Source of the DNA: JBBTCX01 sp964494205
GTDB lineage: Bacteria > Planctomycetota > Phycisphaerae > UBA1845
Direction of reading: 5' to 3'
NCBI GenBank assembly: GCA_964494205.1
Contig: CAZBRD010000010.1
Coordinates: 62,001-126,000 of the forward strand
DNA: 64,000 nt
The notes under the pieces are model-generated. The model saw only the letters and a list, made by a program, of their open reading frames with translations. It did not search any database and was not told the DNA's origin. Position numbers and translations under genes: made by a program. This document shows, in pieces, positions 35,884-43,768 of this stretch (position 1 is the stretch's first letter; the number at the start of each line of letters is the position of its first letter).

Positions 35884-36513
35884 ATGATAAAGTTGAGTTT
35901 CATCATGCGAAGATTCGTTTCGATAATGATGTTTGCCGTGGCGACGTGCACGCTGGCGTCCTGCAACAACAACGAAAAGAAGCCGGCAGTCGGCACGGTG
36001 AACAAGACCAACGGCAACAGCTCCACGGTAACGCGCTCGCCGGCGCGATCGTCTCCCCAGGCCAAGAAGCCGGCGCCGCGCAAGCCGCCCAAGGATACCG
36101 GCAACATCGTCCGCGTTGTGAGATGCATCTATGATCAGAATCCGTGGCTGAACCTCGACAAGTTCGGCGACCGCGACCCCGAGGGTGTTTGGTTCCGAAC
36201 CTATCTGGATGTGGGCAACAATTACGGCGTGCATCGCGACGGCATGATTCATGTCGACATGTACAAGATTGAGCGCATAGCCAAGGATCAGATCGAGCGC
36301 ACACTGGTGAGCGATTGGCATTATCCAACCGGCGAAATCAACACAATCCAGAAACCCGGCATGTTGGGTGAAGGCTATGTGCTGCAACTGGTGTGGGCGG
36401 ACAAGAAAATCGCCGGTAGCGAGGTTGAGATCATCGTTCGCTATGAAGACGCCGAAGGCAACATCGCGCGCTCAGGCACGAAGCGAATGACGGTGCCGAA
36501 GTATTCAACGTAG
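35884..36513 (+). CDS. secretion-locus lipoprotein
   Basis: A 209-residue lipoprotein with a clear signal, MRRFVSIMMFAVATCTLASC, in which LASC is a consensus lipobox, followed by Asn-rich residues. Asn at +2 and +3 favours outer-membrane sorting by E. coli rules, though planctomycete sorting is unknown. A Pro/Lys/Arg-rich linker precedes a compact domain of about 140 residues (PWLNLDKFGDRDPEGVWFRT, VHRDGMIHVDMYKIER) that looks like a beta-sandwich. Ten bases separate it from the secretin, so it belongs to the operon and could be a pilotin-like factor for the giant secretin; that role is inferred from position only. It is the last gene before the terminator. An in-frame ATG at 35884 or 35905 may start it. 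Confidence 0.75.
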   Translation: MIKLSFIMRRFVSIMMFAVATCTLASCNNNEKKPAVGTVNKTNGNSSTVTRSPARSSPQAKKPAPRKPPKDTGNIVRVVRCIYDQNPWLNLDKFGDRDPEGVWFRTYLDVGNNYGVHRDGMIHVDMYKIERIAKDQIERTLVSDWHYPTGEINTIQKPGMLGEGYVLQLVWADKKIAGSEVEIIVRYEDAEGNIARSGTKRMTVPKYST

Positions 36514-36541
36514 TGGTGTACGAGCGTCGTTAGGACACCGT

Positions 36542-36572
36542 AAGCCGTTTGGTTCGAGCCAGACGGCTTTTT
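36542..36572 (+). terminator. intrinsic terminator of the secretion operon
   Basis: The stem AAGCCGTTTGG (36542-36552) pairs with CCAGACGGCTT (36559-36569) around the loop TTCGAG, with one G-T wobble, and runs into TTTTT (36568-36572). It lies 29 bases after the lipoprotein stop and has no matching T run on the other strand, so it terminates plus-strand transcription. Confidence 0.85.
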
Positions 36573-37411
36573 CATTTGCCTGTGACAACACTTACCTGAA
36601 AATCACTGCTCGCATCGACGGATAGTGCAGTCAACCAATCCGGCAGTTGGTCACCTATGAACAGTTTTTCGGCTTCGCGATCGAACCCACCGATGATTCT
36701 CAAGGTATCGCGATTGACGACCCACACGCCTTTGCCTGACAACTCCTTGCGTAATTCAAAGGGATGATTGCTCGCCAGCGGATCAGCCAGGCAATCCTCG
36801 CCGATCAAATGGGCGACTTGTTCTGACGACGACATTGTATCATGCCGCCAGAAGCTGACTCGTTCTCGGTGGTCAACTTGCAGATGGAGGACGTCCTGAT
36901 TTCCGTTACTCTTTCCAACGTCGCGCGTGGATGTCATCTTGAGTTGTACGCGATACTTATTGTCCAATCGTTCATCAAGCAACGTTCGATGTGTACGGCA
37001 GGCAAGGCGTGTCGCACCGAACGCTTGTTTCCTCAGCGGGACGAACGGCAGCGTCCAGCGCTGACCTTGTTCGTTGACGTGAATAGCACCCAGAGGAACT
37101 TTCTTTCGAAGATCTGTGTACCAGACAGTCACCTGGTCACCTGACTGCCGCACCTCATAGGCAGAGTCACTTAGATTGATCCTTCCAGTGGATCGTGCGC
37201 GCACTTCAATGCGATGGCCATCCGTCTTGATCACTCCGACACTGGTGGGCCTCGAACCGAACAGGACGCTCTCCGAGACATAAAGCACTTCGCCGTCCGG
37301 GAGTGTCGCCAGTTGCCTCGTTGAAATGCAACCGGCCGTTAACGATATCGTTGTTAGAGCAGAAAGCAGCAGGCGTGGGTAAATACTGCGAACACAACGC
37401 AAAGGCGACAT
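36572..37411 (-). CDS. hypothetical lipoprotein
   Basis: A 279-residue exported protein with a signal ending in LTAGC, a consensus lipobox near residues 24-28, and a following SerThr/Leu-rich mature start. The mature part appears to be all-beta (EVLYVSESVLFG, GVIKTDGHRIEVRARS) and I do not recognise a family. The ATG at 37411 is supported by GGAGGAAAAATC directly upstream. It lies between the secretion locus and the ISC operon, pointing away from the former, and is probably not part of either. Confidence 0.7.
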   Translation of the reverse strand: MSPLRCVRSIYPRLLLSALTTISLTAGCISTRQLATLPDGEVLYVSESVLFGSRPTSVGVIKTDGHRIEVRARSTGRINLSDSAYEVRQSGDQVTVWYTDLRKKVPLGAIHVNEQGQRWTLPFVPLRKQAFGATRLACRTHRTLLDERLDNKYRVQLKMTSTRDVGKSNGNQDVLHLQVDHRERVSFWRHDTMSSSEQVAHLIGEDCLADPLASNHPFELRKELSGKGVWVVNRDTLRIIGGFDREAEKLFIGDQLPDWLTALSVDASSDFQVSVVTGK

Positions 37412-37477
37412 GATTTTTCCTCCAAGTCAAAGTGTCTGATTGGAGTGAAATTGTCGCAGGCGGAGATTTGGTGTCAA

Positions 37478-37693
37478 TTATTGGTTGTCTTTCCACTCAT
37501 CGAGCCAAGCCATTTGAATAGCTTCGAGCTTGGCTTCGTTGGATGATTTCGGATCGTCGCCGAAGTTCGGCAGTTCGCAGACCCATTGGTGCAAGTCGAT
37601 GAAGCGGACGCCGAGCGGATCCTTATCGGGGAATCGCTCGTGCAATTCGATCGCGACATCTTCGGAGTCAGTCCATTTCAGTTTGCGATTCAT
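37478..37693 (-). CDS. iscX: IscX, iron-sulfur assembly accessory protein
   Basis: IscX is a small acidic protein that binds IscS and iron and tunes ISC cluster assembly. The 71-residue product reads MNRKLKWTDSEDVAIELHE, then PLGVRFIDLHQWVCELPNF and EAKLEAIQMAWLDEW. This matches the conserved IscX fold including the DxHQWVCxLxxF motif. I start it at the ATG at 37693; upstream in-frame Met at 37726 would add an unrelated stretch. It is the last gene of the ISC operon, 153 bases after fdx with a repeat in the gap. Confidence 0.93.
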   Translation of the reverse strand: MNRKLKWTDSEDVAIELHERFPDKDPLGVRFIDLHQWVCELPNFGDDPKSSNEAKLEAIQMAWLDEWKDNQ

Positions 37694-37714
37694 GATCTGT
37701 TCAACTCGGATGAA

Positions 37715-37840
37715 CCACAAAGGCACAAAGAAACCAAGAGTGAATGATGAATATCGAATTGCGAATATCGAAAAAGAACTTCATTCATCATTCGCTATTC
37801 GCCATTCTGAATTCTACTTTGTGCATTGGTGTCTCTGTGG
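37715..37840. repeat. inverted and dispersed repeats between fdx and iscX
   Basis: Within the gap lie an 11-bp perfect inverted repeat, GAATGATGAAT (37742-37752) and ATTCATCATTC (37783-37793), several CGAAT/ATTCG units between and after them, and ACAAAGGCAC and TTTGTGCATTGG elements at the flanks. It resembles the element at 38300-38385. No terminator-like poly-T is evident, so iscX is likely still cotranscribed. Confidence 0.6.
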
Positions 37841-37846
37841 TTCGCA

Positions 37847-38254
37847 TCAATGTCCTTCTGACACAAGGTTGCGGTTCCAGCCGGGGATTTCAACTACCAC
37901 GTCTTGTGTTCCGTTGGGCACGCACTGGCACGCGAGGCGGCTGGTCGGTTTCAGACCGGGGGCGTTTTCGAGTTGATCTTCCTCAGCCTCAAGCGCTTCA
38001 TTGATCGTCTTGCTGCCTTCCTTGATGATCACGTGGCACGTCGAACAGGCACAAACGCCGCCACAGGCGTGGTCGATGTCGATGCCGTTGCCGAGCGCGA
38101 TGTCGAGAATGCTGCCCGGCAGGCCGTTGTGCTCATAGGGAAACTTGGCCGGGTCGACCTCGATCGTCGTATTCATCGGCAGGAACGTAATCTTGTATTT
38201 CCGCGTGGGCATTTCCACGTCGGGTTGCTGTATATAAGGATTTGAGCCGCCCAT
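37847..38254 (-). CDS. fdx: ISC-type [2Fe-2S] ferredoxin
   Basis: Fdx donates electrons for cluster assembly on IscU. The 135-residue protein has the adrenodoxin-type fold. Its cluster ligands lie in HACGGVCACSTC (near residues 70-81) with a fourth Cys in LACQCV near 112, in the C-X5-C-X2-C...C arrangement of ISC ferredoxins plus one extra Cys. The N-terminal MGGSNPYIQQPDVEMPTRKY is slightly longer than in E. coli Fdx. The ATG at 38254 follows TAGGAGTATC. It lies in the operon between hscA and iscX. Confidence 0.93.
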   Translation of the reverse strand: MGGSNPYIQQPDVEMPTRKYKITFLPMNTTIEVDPAKFPYEHNGLPGSILDIALGNGIDIDHACGGVCACSTCHVIIKEGSKTINEALEAEEDQLENAPGLKPTSRLACQCVPNGTQDVVVEIPGWNRNLVSEGH

Positions 38255-38299
38255 AGTTTGATACTCCTAACTACCAACAAGACATTGAGGATGAATGCA

Positions 38300-38385
38300 G
38301 AATGTCGAATAGCGAATGATGAATGAAGTTTCAATTCGATATTCGCTATTCGCCCTTCGACATTTCTTCCTCGTGCCTTGGTGGC
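38300..38385. repeat. inverted repeat between hscA and fdx
   Basis: AATGTCGAATAGCGAAT (38300-38316) pairs with ATTCGCTATTCG...CGACATT (38341-38364), interrupted by a short insert, forming a long imperfect hairpin within the 131-bp intergenic gap. It shares ATTCGCTATTCG with the element at 37791-37803. A dispersed repeat of this length inside an operon may attenuate or process the mRNA. Confidence 0.6.
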
Positions 38386-40236
38386 TTATCTCTTTATCTC
38401 CGCTGCTGATTGTAATGTAGCCGTCATCGCTCGCTCGGCAAGGGGGATCGTCATGTGGTTGAAGGCCTCTCGCCTTTCGTTGATGGCGACCGGGTCGCTG
38501 CTCTCTTCCGAGAGTTTTCGCAATGCCTGAAGCTCGCGGACCAGCCGATCCCGTTCGTCGCGATCGACGAGGTGGCCGTGCTTTTCGATCATCTGCTCCG
38601 CTTTGTTCAGGTCGAACGCGAGCGTGGTGCGCACGTCGATCAGATGGTGTGCCTTCATGTCCTCGCGAGCGTGTTCGAGTGCTTCGGCTGACATGCGGCG
38701 AACTTCGTCACGCGTGAGGCCATGCGATGGAACAATCTGCACGCCCGCCAGCTGGCCACTGCGGACTTCCGTGGCGGTGACATTCAGGATGCCGTTCTGA
38801 TCGATGAGAAACGTGACGTCGATTTTCGGCATGCCCGCAGGCATCGGTGGCACGCCGGTCAACTCGAACACACCGAGTGATCGACAGTCTTTGGCCAATT
38901 CGCGCTCACCCTGTAGGACGTTGATCTTGACGTTTGTCTGCCCATCCTGAAACGTCGTGAATGTTTCGGACGCGCGACAGGGAACGCGGGTGTTGGCTGC
39001 GATGAGTTTGCCCATCGCACCACCGAGCGTTTCGATGCCCAGCGAAAGCGGCGTCACGTCGATGAGCAGCAGATCGCGCTGCTGGCCCATGAGAATCGAC
39101 GCCTGCACAGCCGCACCTAGTGCGACAACCTGCTCTGGGTTGATCGCGGTGTATGGCGTACACTGGAACACTTCGCCCACTCGTTGACGCACGTAAGGAA
39201 CACGTGTCGATCCGCCGACCATCACGACTTGGGCGATGTCATCGCGCGACACTCCTGCGGTTTTCATGGCGCGAGAGCAGGCTTCGATCGTGCGCGCGAC
39301 AAGGGGTTCGATGAGTTTCTCGAATTCCACGCGAGTGATCGTCCGCCGATAGGTGTGTTGATTTCCGACGGCGATTTCAATGTCGGTGCGGTCGCGACGA
39401 CTCAGCTCGATCTTGATGTTCTCGGAAAGAGTCCGCAGTTGCTGCTTGATCGCGGGCGAATCGATGTTGACACCGAACTGCTCGCGGATTTCACGCGTGA
39501 ACAAATCGATGAGCGTGCGGTCGAAATCGTCGCCGCCGAGATGCGTATCGCCGTTGGTGGATAGAACTTCAAAAACGCCGTCCTCGACGCGGAGAATCGA
39601 AATGTCGAACGTGCCGCCGCCGAGGTCGTAGACGGCGATCGTCGCGTTGTCGTTGCGGTCGAGGCCATAGGCGAGAGCGGCTGCGGTCGGCTCGTTGACG
39701 ATTCGCACCACATCAAGTCCGGCGATCTGCCCCGCATCCCGCGTAGCCTGTCGCTGTGCATCGTCGAACTGTGCGGGAACCGTGATGACAGCCCGCGACA
39801 CCGGATTACCGAGGTGTCGTACCGCCCGCTGCTTCAGCTCTGACAGAATCATCGCGCTGATCTGCGGCGGTGTGTAAGACTTGTCAGCGACTATGACGCT
39901 TGCGAGATCTCTTTCGCTTCCTGCATCGCGATGTCGCGCGACGCGATAGGGGAGTCGCGCCGATTCTTCACCGAGATCGGCTGACCCTTTGCCCATCAGC
40001 CTCTTGATGGAATAGACGGTGTTCAGTGGTCTTTCCACTGCGTGAGCGCGGGCGTCTCGACCTATGGTGTCGGGCAAACCGCGATCGTCGAAACCAACGA
40101 CTGATGGCAGGAGTACGTCATCCGCGCCGGCGGGCCCGGGAATCAAATGCGGTCCGCGTTCATCGGCGTAAGCGATCAGGGAATTGGTCGTGCCAAGGTC
40201 GATGCCGACGATCAAATTGTCGGGTTGGTTTTTCAC
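38386..40236 (-). CDS. hscA: HscA, Hsp70-type Fe-S assembly chaperone
   Basis: HscA is the specialised Hsp70 that, with HscB, helps release clusters from IscU. The 616-residue protein has the Hsp70 nucleotide-binding domain (VGIDLGTTNSLIAYADE near residue 10, VYDLGGGTFDISILR near 195, and VMVGGSTRVPYVR near 335). The substrate-binding domain follows (about 390-510), starting DVTPLSLGIETLGG, with a helical lid. It overlaps hscB by four bases (translational coupling). The order hscB-hscA-fdx is as in proteobacterial isc operons. Its expected client is the LPPVK motif of IscU, present in the neighbour. Confidence 0.94.
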   Translation of the reverse strand: MKNQPDNLIVGIDLGTTNSLIAYADERGPHLIPGPAGADDVLLPSVVGFDDRGLPDTIGRDARAHAVERPLNTVYSIKRLMGKGSADLGEESARLPYRVARHRDAGSERDLASVIVADKSYTPPQISAMILSELKQRAVRHLGNPVSRAVITVPAQFDDAQRQATRDAGQIAGLDVVRIVNEPTAAALAYGLDRNDNATIAVYDLGGGTFDISILRVEDGVFEVLSTNGDTHLGGDDFDRTLIDLFTREIREQFGVNIDSPAIKQQLRTLSENIKIELSRRDRTDIEIAVGNQHTYRRTITRVEFEKLIEPLVARTIEACSRAMKTAGVSRDDIAQVVMVGGSTRVPYVRQRVGEVFQCTPYTAINPEQVVALGAAVQASILMGQQRDLLLIDVTPLSLGIETLGGAMGKLIAANTRVPCRASETFTTFQDGQTNVKINVLQGERELAKDCRSLGVFELTGVPPMPAGMPKIDVTFLIDQNGILNVTATEVRSGQLAGVQIVPSHGLTRDEVRRMSAEALEHAREDMKAHHLIDVRTTLAFDLNKAEQMIEKHGHLVDRDERDRLVRELQALRKLSEESSDPVAINERREAFNHMTIPLAERAMTATLQSAAEIKR

Positions 40237-40871
40237 TTCGTAATCGCCCCGCTCGCCGCCAGCGGATCGACAGCCAATTCATCTAAGAGGTTTTCGTAGT
40301 AGCGCATCGCGTTCAGGAGTTTGCGGAATTCCTTTTTCTGGTTTTCGTCGGCAGAGGCGAGTTTGTCTGCGCGTGAAGCAATCTCATCAAGCGCTTGCTG
40401 CTTTTGCTCCAAGACGTTGTTGCGCATGGATTCGAACGCGCCCTGATCGCCGGATGACTTTGCTTCTTCGATCTGCTCGCGAAGCTCCATAACCTCCATC
40501 AGAAGCGCACCGGGCACGTCGCGGACTTCAATCGCGCTGGGTCCGCCCGCGAGTTCGAGCAAATAGTTGGCCCGCAACGCCGGATCATTTAGCGTGCTGT
40601 ATGCTTCGTTGACCAGCGCCGTGAAGTGCGTAGCCTGGTTGCGAGAATCTTCCGCAGCGCCGGCGAATCTGTCGGGGTGAATCTGCCGTGCGATGGCTCG
40701 AAAACTTGTCATCAGCTTGCCAGTATCAAACTGATAGGAAGGAGCCAATCCAAATAATTCAAAGTAGTTGACTTCTTTCGGCGCTTGCAATTCGCGACAG
40801 GCGGAGCATACGAGCGGATTGCTCAACGGAGCATGGCAATGCGTGCATTGAGCGTGCGCCAAAGTCTGCAT
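40233..40871 (-). CDS. hscB: HscB J-protein with N-terminal zinc ribbon
   Basis: HscB/Hsc20 is the J-domain cochaperone that delivers IscU to HscA. This 212-residue protein has the J domain (FELFGLAPSYQFDTGKLMTS near 38, HPDRFAG near 71, with the HPD triad) and a C-terminal three-helix bundle. An extra N-terminal zinc ribbon, CTHC near residues 9-12 and CSAC near 22-25, precedes the J domain. Bacterial HscB proteins such as the E. coli one lack it, whereas metal-binding cysteines at the N-terminus are typical of the mitochondrial HSCB type. The start is the ATG at 40871, and the gene overlaps hscA. Confidence 0.9.
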   Translation of the reverse strand: MQTLAHAQCTHCHAPLSNPLVCSACRELQAPKEVNYFELFGLAPSYQFDTGKLMTSFRAIARQIHPDRFAGAAEDSRNQATHFTALVNEAYSTLNDPALRANYLLELAGGPSAIEVRDVPGALLMEVMELREQIEEAKSSGDQGAFESMRNNVLEQKQQALDEIASRADKLASADENQKKEFRKLLNAMRYYENLLDELAVDPLAASGAITK

Positions 40872-40925
40872 TTACTTTCCCTACGAAAAACTCGAACAAC
40901 CCACGTGGGCATGCCCTACAGTGAA

Positions 40926-40960
40926 AATGCCCGCGCATCATCTCACGAAGGCGCGGGCAT
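40926..40960. repeat. ATGCCCGCGC...GCGCGGGCAT hairpin
   Basis: A perfect 10-bp stem, ATGCCCGCGC (40927-40936) and GCGCGGGCAT (40951-40960), with a 14-base loop, in the 107-bp gap between iscA and hscB. CCCACGTGGG lies just upstream of it at 40900-40909. Like other repeats here it lacks a T run, so it is a REP-like element or mRNA processing/stability hairpin. Confidence 0.65.
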
Positions 40961-40978
40961 GATCTAAGGTTCTATAGA

Positions 40979-41329
40979 CTATGCTGAAAAGCTTGAACCG
41001 CATCCGCAGGTGCTGGTCGCATTCGGGTTGGTGAATACGAACCCGCGTCCCATCAGCTCGTCCTTGAAGTCAATGACCGTGCCTTCGAGGTAAAGCTGGC
41101 TCTTGGGGTCGCAAATGACCGGCACGCCGTGCTGTTCCCACTCTTCGTCGTTCTCACCCTTGGATTCGGTAAGGTCCAACGAATAGCCGAACCCGCTGCA
41201 GCCGCCGCCCTTTACGCCGACGCGCAGATACATGGGCTTGGCTTCTTCACCATTCTGCTTGGCCGCATCGTGCTGCTGACCAATGATTTGCTTTACTTCG
41301 CGTGCGGCGATTTCTGTCAACTGAATCAT
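40979..41329 (-). CDS. iscA: A-type Fe-S carrier IscA
   Basis: IscA is an A-type carrier that transfers iron or [4Fe-4S] clusters to apoproteins. The 116-residue product has the three conserved cysteines: one in GGGCSGFGY and the pair in STCGCGSSFS at the C-terminus. The N-terminal MIQLTEIAAREVKQIIGQQ is typical. I place the start at the ATG at 41329, which has AAAGGAG about ten bases upstream; the frame is open further to 41407. It lies between iscU and hscB. Confidence 0.95.
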   Translation of the reverse strand: MIQLTEIAAREVKQIIGQQHDAAKQNGEEAKPMYLRVGVKGGGCSGFGYSLDLTESKGENDEEWEQHGVPVICDPKSQLYLEGTVIDFKDELMGRGFVFTNPNATSTCGCGSSFSA

Positions 41330-41417
41330 CTCTGATGATCTCCTTTGTGAATGTCCCAATCTTGGGAGATTCAATTGATTCTTAATCAACAATTTCCTTA
41401 AAATCAAACAACCAGCA

Positions 41418-41849
41418 TCAAGCGTGCACGGTTTGCTTGTCGCTATGGGCGGTATCGCTGCCGCCGTTTTCGCTAATCTTCTTCTTCACATCGGCAATGG
41501 CAGCGCGGATCGCATCTTCAGCCAGCACGCTGCAGTGAATCTTCACCGGCGGAAGCGCAAGCTCCTTCACGATGTCGGTGTTCTTGATCTGCAACGCTTC
41601 GTCGAGCGTTCGACCCTTGACCCATTCGGTCGCGAGCGAACTGCTGGCGATGGCGCTGCCGCAGCCGAACGTCTTGAACTTGGCATCGACGATGCGCTGG
41701 TCATCATCGATCTTGATCTGAAGCTTCATCACGTCGCCGCACTCCGGTGCGCCGACGACGCCCGTGCCGACGTTCTTCAGCTTCTGATCCATCGATCCGA
41801 CGTTTCGCGGATGCTGGTAGTGTTCTACGATCTTATCGCTATAGGACAT
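41418..41849 (-). CDS. iscU: Fe-S scaffold protein IscU
   Basis: IscU is the scaffold on which [2Fe-2S] clusters are built from IscS sulfur. The 143-residue protein keeps the three ligand cysteines: PECGDVMKL (near 37), GCGSAIASSS (near 63) and HCSVLAEDA (near 105). It also has the HscA-binding LPPVK just before the last Cys. The sequence is very similar to the proteobacterial proteins along its whole length. It lies 65 bp after iscS in the operon. Confidence 0.96.
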   Translation of the reverse strand: MSYSDKIVEHYQHPRNVGSMDQKLKNVGTGVVGAPECGDVMKLQIKIDDDQRIVDAKFKTFGCGSAIASSSLATEWVKGRTLDEALQIKNTDIVKELALPPVKIHCSVLAEDAIRAAIADVKKKISENGGSDTAHSDKQTVHA

Positions 41850-41914
41850 TTCAATTCCTCACTTTCAAAAGGGCCTCATGCGCACTGGCACGAGTCATTG
41901 GAATCAATTTCACT

Positions 41915-43126
41915 CTAGTGATGCTGCCATTGCACTTTCGACAGATCAATCCCTTCCTGCGCCATCTCATACAGCGGACTCATGTGTCGCAGGTGGTTGA
42001 CAGCCTTGATCACTTGCTCGCTGGTGTAATCGATGTCTTCCTTCGTGGTGAATCGACCCAGCGAAAAGCGAATCGAACTGTGCGCTAGATCATCGCCGAG
42101 ACCGAGACCCTTTAGCACATAGCTCGGTTCGAGCGACGCGCTGGTACACGCGCTGCCGCTGCTCACGGCGATCTCACTGAAGCCCATCATCAGGCTCTCG
42201 CCCTCGACATAGAGGAAGCTCACGTTCAGCGTGTTCGGCAAATTGTACTGCGGATGTCCGTTGCGGCTGATGTCAGTCAGATGTTCGCTCAGGCTCGCCC
42301 AGAGGCGATCGCGCAAACCAGCCACGCGAACACTTTCCGTCGGCATTTCCTTCATCGCGATTTCAGCGGCTGCACCGCAACCGACGATGCCGGGTACGTT
42401 CAACGTGCCGCTGCGCATGCCGCGCTCGTGGCCGCCGCCGTACAGAATGGGCTCAAGGCGTACGCGTGGTTTCTTACGACGAACGTAAAGTGCGCCCACG
42501 CCCTTCGGGCCGTAAATCTTATGAGCGGACATGCTAAGCAAGTCGATGCCCATAGCTTCGACATCAATGGGTACTTTGCCGAAAGCCTGCGTCGCGTCGG
42601 TGTGGAAGATGATGTCCTTTTCCTTGCACAGCGCGCCGATTTCGGTGATCGGATGAATCGTCCCGACTTCGTTGTTCGCGAACATCAGGGTGATAAGGAT
42701 CGTGTCCTGGCGAACGGCATTGCGCACCTGCTCGATGCTCACGCGGCCGGTCTTGTCCGGCTCGAGCCATGTTACGTCAAAGCCTTGCGTCTCGAGATAT
42801 TTGCACGGATCAATCACGGCCTTGTGCTCGATTCTGCACGTGATGATGTGCTTGCCCTTGTCCTTGTACATCCGCGCGACGCCCTGGATGGCGGTGTTGT
42901 TGCCTTCCGTCGAGCCGCTGGTCCAGATGATTTCTTTGCTGTTCGCGTTGATGAGCGTAGCCACCTGCTCGCGCGCCTTTTCGACGCCCGCTTCCGCATC
43001 CCAGCCATAATGATGGTTACGGCTCGCTGCGTTGCCGAAATGCTCCTTGAAGAAGGGCAGCATGGCATCCAACACGCGCGGGTCGACGGGGGTTGTCGCG
43101 TTGTTATCCAGATACACTGATTTCAT
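41915..43126 (-). CDS. iscS: cysteine desulfurase IscS
   Basis: IscS is a PLP enzyme that takes sulfur from cysteine for clusters and other sulfur transfers. The 403-residue protein has the PLP lysine in SMSAHKIYGPKGVGALYV (near 206), the substrate-loop cysteine in SSGSACTSASLEPSY (near 327), and the NATTPVDPRV N-terminus. The C-terminal GIDLSKVQWQHH is the group I tail that binds IscU. The size is normal. Its ATG directly follows the iscR stop, so the two genes are cotranscribed and the second may be translationally coupled. Confidence 0.96.
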   Translation of the reverse strand: MKSVYLDNNATTPVDPRVLDAMLPFFKEHFGNAASRNHHYGWDAEAGVEKAREQVATLINANSKEIIWTSGSTEGNNTAIQGVARMYKDKGKHIITCRIEHKAVIDPCKYLETQGFDVTWLEPDKTGRVSIEQVRNAVRQDTILITLMFANNEVGTIHPITEIGALCKEKDIIFHTDATQAFGKVPIDVEAMGIDLLSMSAHKIYGPKGVGALYVRRKKPRVRLEPILYGGGHERGMRSGTLNVPGIVGCGAAAEIAMKEMPTESVRVAGLRDRLWASLSEHLTDISRNGHPQYNLPNTLNVSFLYVEGESLMMGFSEIAVSSGSACTSASLEPSYVLKGLGLGDDLAHSSIRFSLGRFTTKEDIDYTSEQVIKAVNHLRHMSPLYEMAQEGIDLSKVQWQHH

Positions 43127-43618
43127 TTAGACTCTCTCCTTCACCGCCGCCGTTCGCATCGTACATGCGGAAGTCGTGGTGTGAATCTCTACCGGTATTT
43201 GTTCTGTACTGAAAAGCTCTTCGAGCGTTACTGTTCCCAAAAACTGCCTGAGACGATGATGAACGCGATTGGCCGGCAGGCGAATCGGGCAACGGGCGGC
43301 GAGTTCGCACCCCTGACCATTGCCATTTCCATTTGATCCCGCACACCGCACCAGTTGGACGGGCCCTTCGATCAATTCGATCACGTCGCAAAGCGAAATT
43401 GATTCGACCCGTTTGGCCAGAGCATACCCGCCGGTCGCGCCGCGGATGCTCGTCACCATGCCGCCATGGGCCAGGGCTTTGAGAATGTTGGTCAGGATCG
43501 GAAGCCCGATCCCGGACTTCGTCGCGATCTCCCGCGAACTGACCACCGCATCATCGCATTGAGACAGATGCCACAAAGCGATCAGCGCGTAGTCAGTCTT
43601 TTTCGTCAGTGCCAACAC
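43127..43618 (-). CDS. iscR: Rrf2-family regulator IscR
   Basis: IscR senses Fe-S cluster status and represses the isc operon when holding a cluster. The 163-residue product (GTG at 43618) has the winged helix-turn-helix of the Rrf2 family (LTKKTDYALIALWHLSQ, ATKSGIGLPILTNILKAL) and a wing containing RGATGGYAL. The Cys-rich ligand region near 91-110 contains RCAGSNGN...CELAARC, so the first two cysteines are eleven residues apart rather than the five of E. coli IscR, while the last pair keeps CX5C. I choose the GTG at 43618 because the promoter and operator end just upstream; the open frame to 43675 runs into the operator. It is the first isc gene. Confidence 0.88.
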   Translation of the reverse strand: MLALTKKTDYALIALWHLSQCDDAVVSSREIATKSGIGLPILTNILKALAHGGMVTSIRGATGGYALAKRVESISLCDVIELIEGPVQLVRCAGSNGNGNGQGCELAARCPIRLPANRVHHRLRQFLGTVTLEELFSTEQIPVEIHTTTSACTMRTAAVKERV

Positions 43619-43663
43619 CCGATGACCCTCGTCAGGCGGAAGCGTCCTTTTAGACGCCCTATT

Positions 43664-43694
43664 ATCATATAGCACTAAATCGGTACTATTTCAA
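43664..43694 (-). promoter_or_regulatory. isc promoter with Rrf2-type operator
   Basis: On the minus strand TTGAAA (-35, 43689-43694) and TATGAT (-10, 43664-43669) are 19 bases apart. Between them is the palindrome ATAGTAC-N7-GTGCTAT (43669-43689), with one mismatch between the arms. This resembles the ATAGT/ACTAT halves of the E. coli type 1 IscR site. It starts immediately upstream of iscR, so autorepression by the downstream regulator is the simplest reading. Spacing is longer than ideal. Confidence 0.6.
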
Positions 43695-43768
43695 GGCGGG
43701 TGAAGCGAGTGGGCAGGCTGTGATCTTGCGAATACAAACTACCTGCATAGAAACGCGGTACGTGACTT

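Noticed and set aside
42254..43120. A 288-residue plus-strand frame opposite iscS
   Set aside because: iscS is unambiguous on the minus strand; the antisense frame shows no domain.
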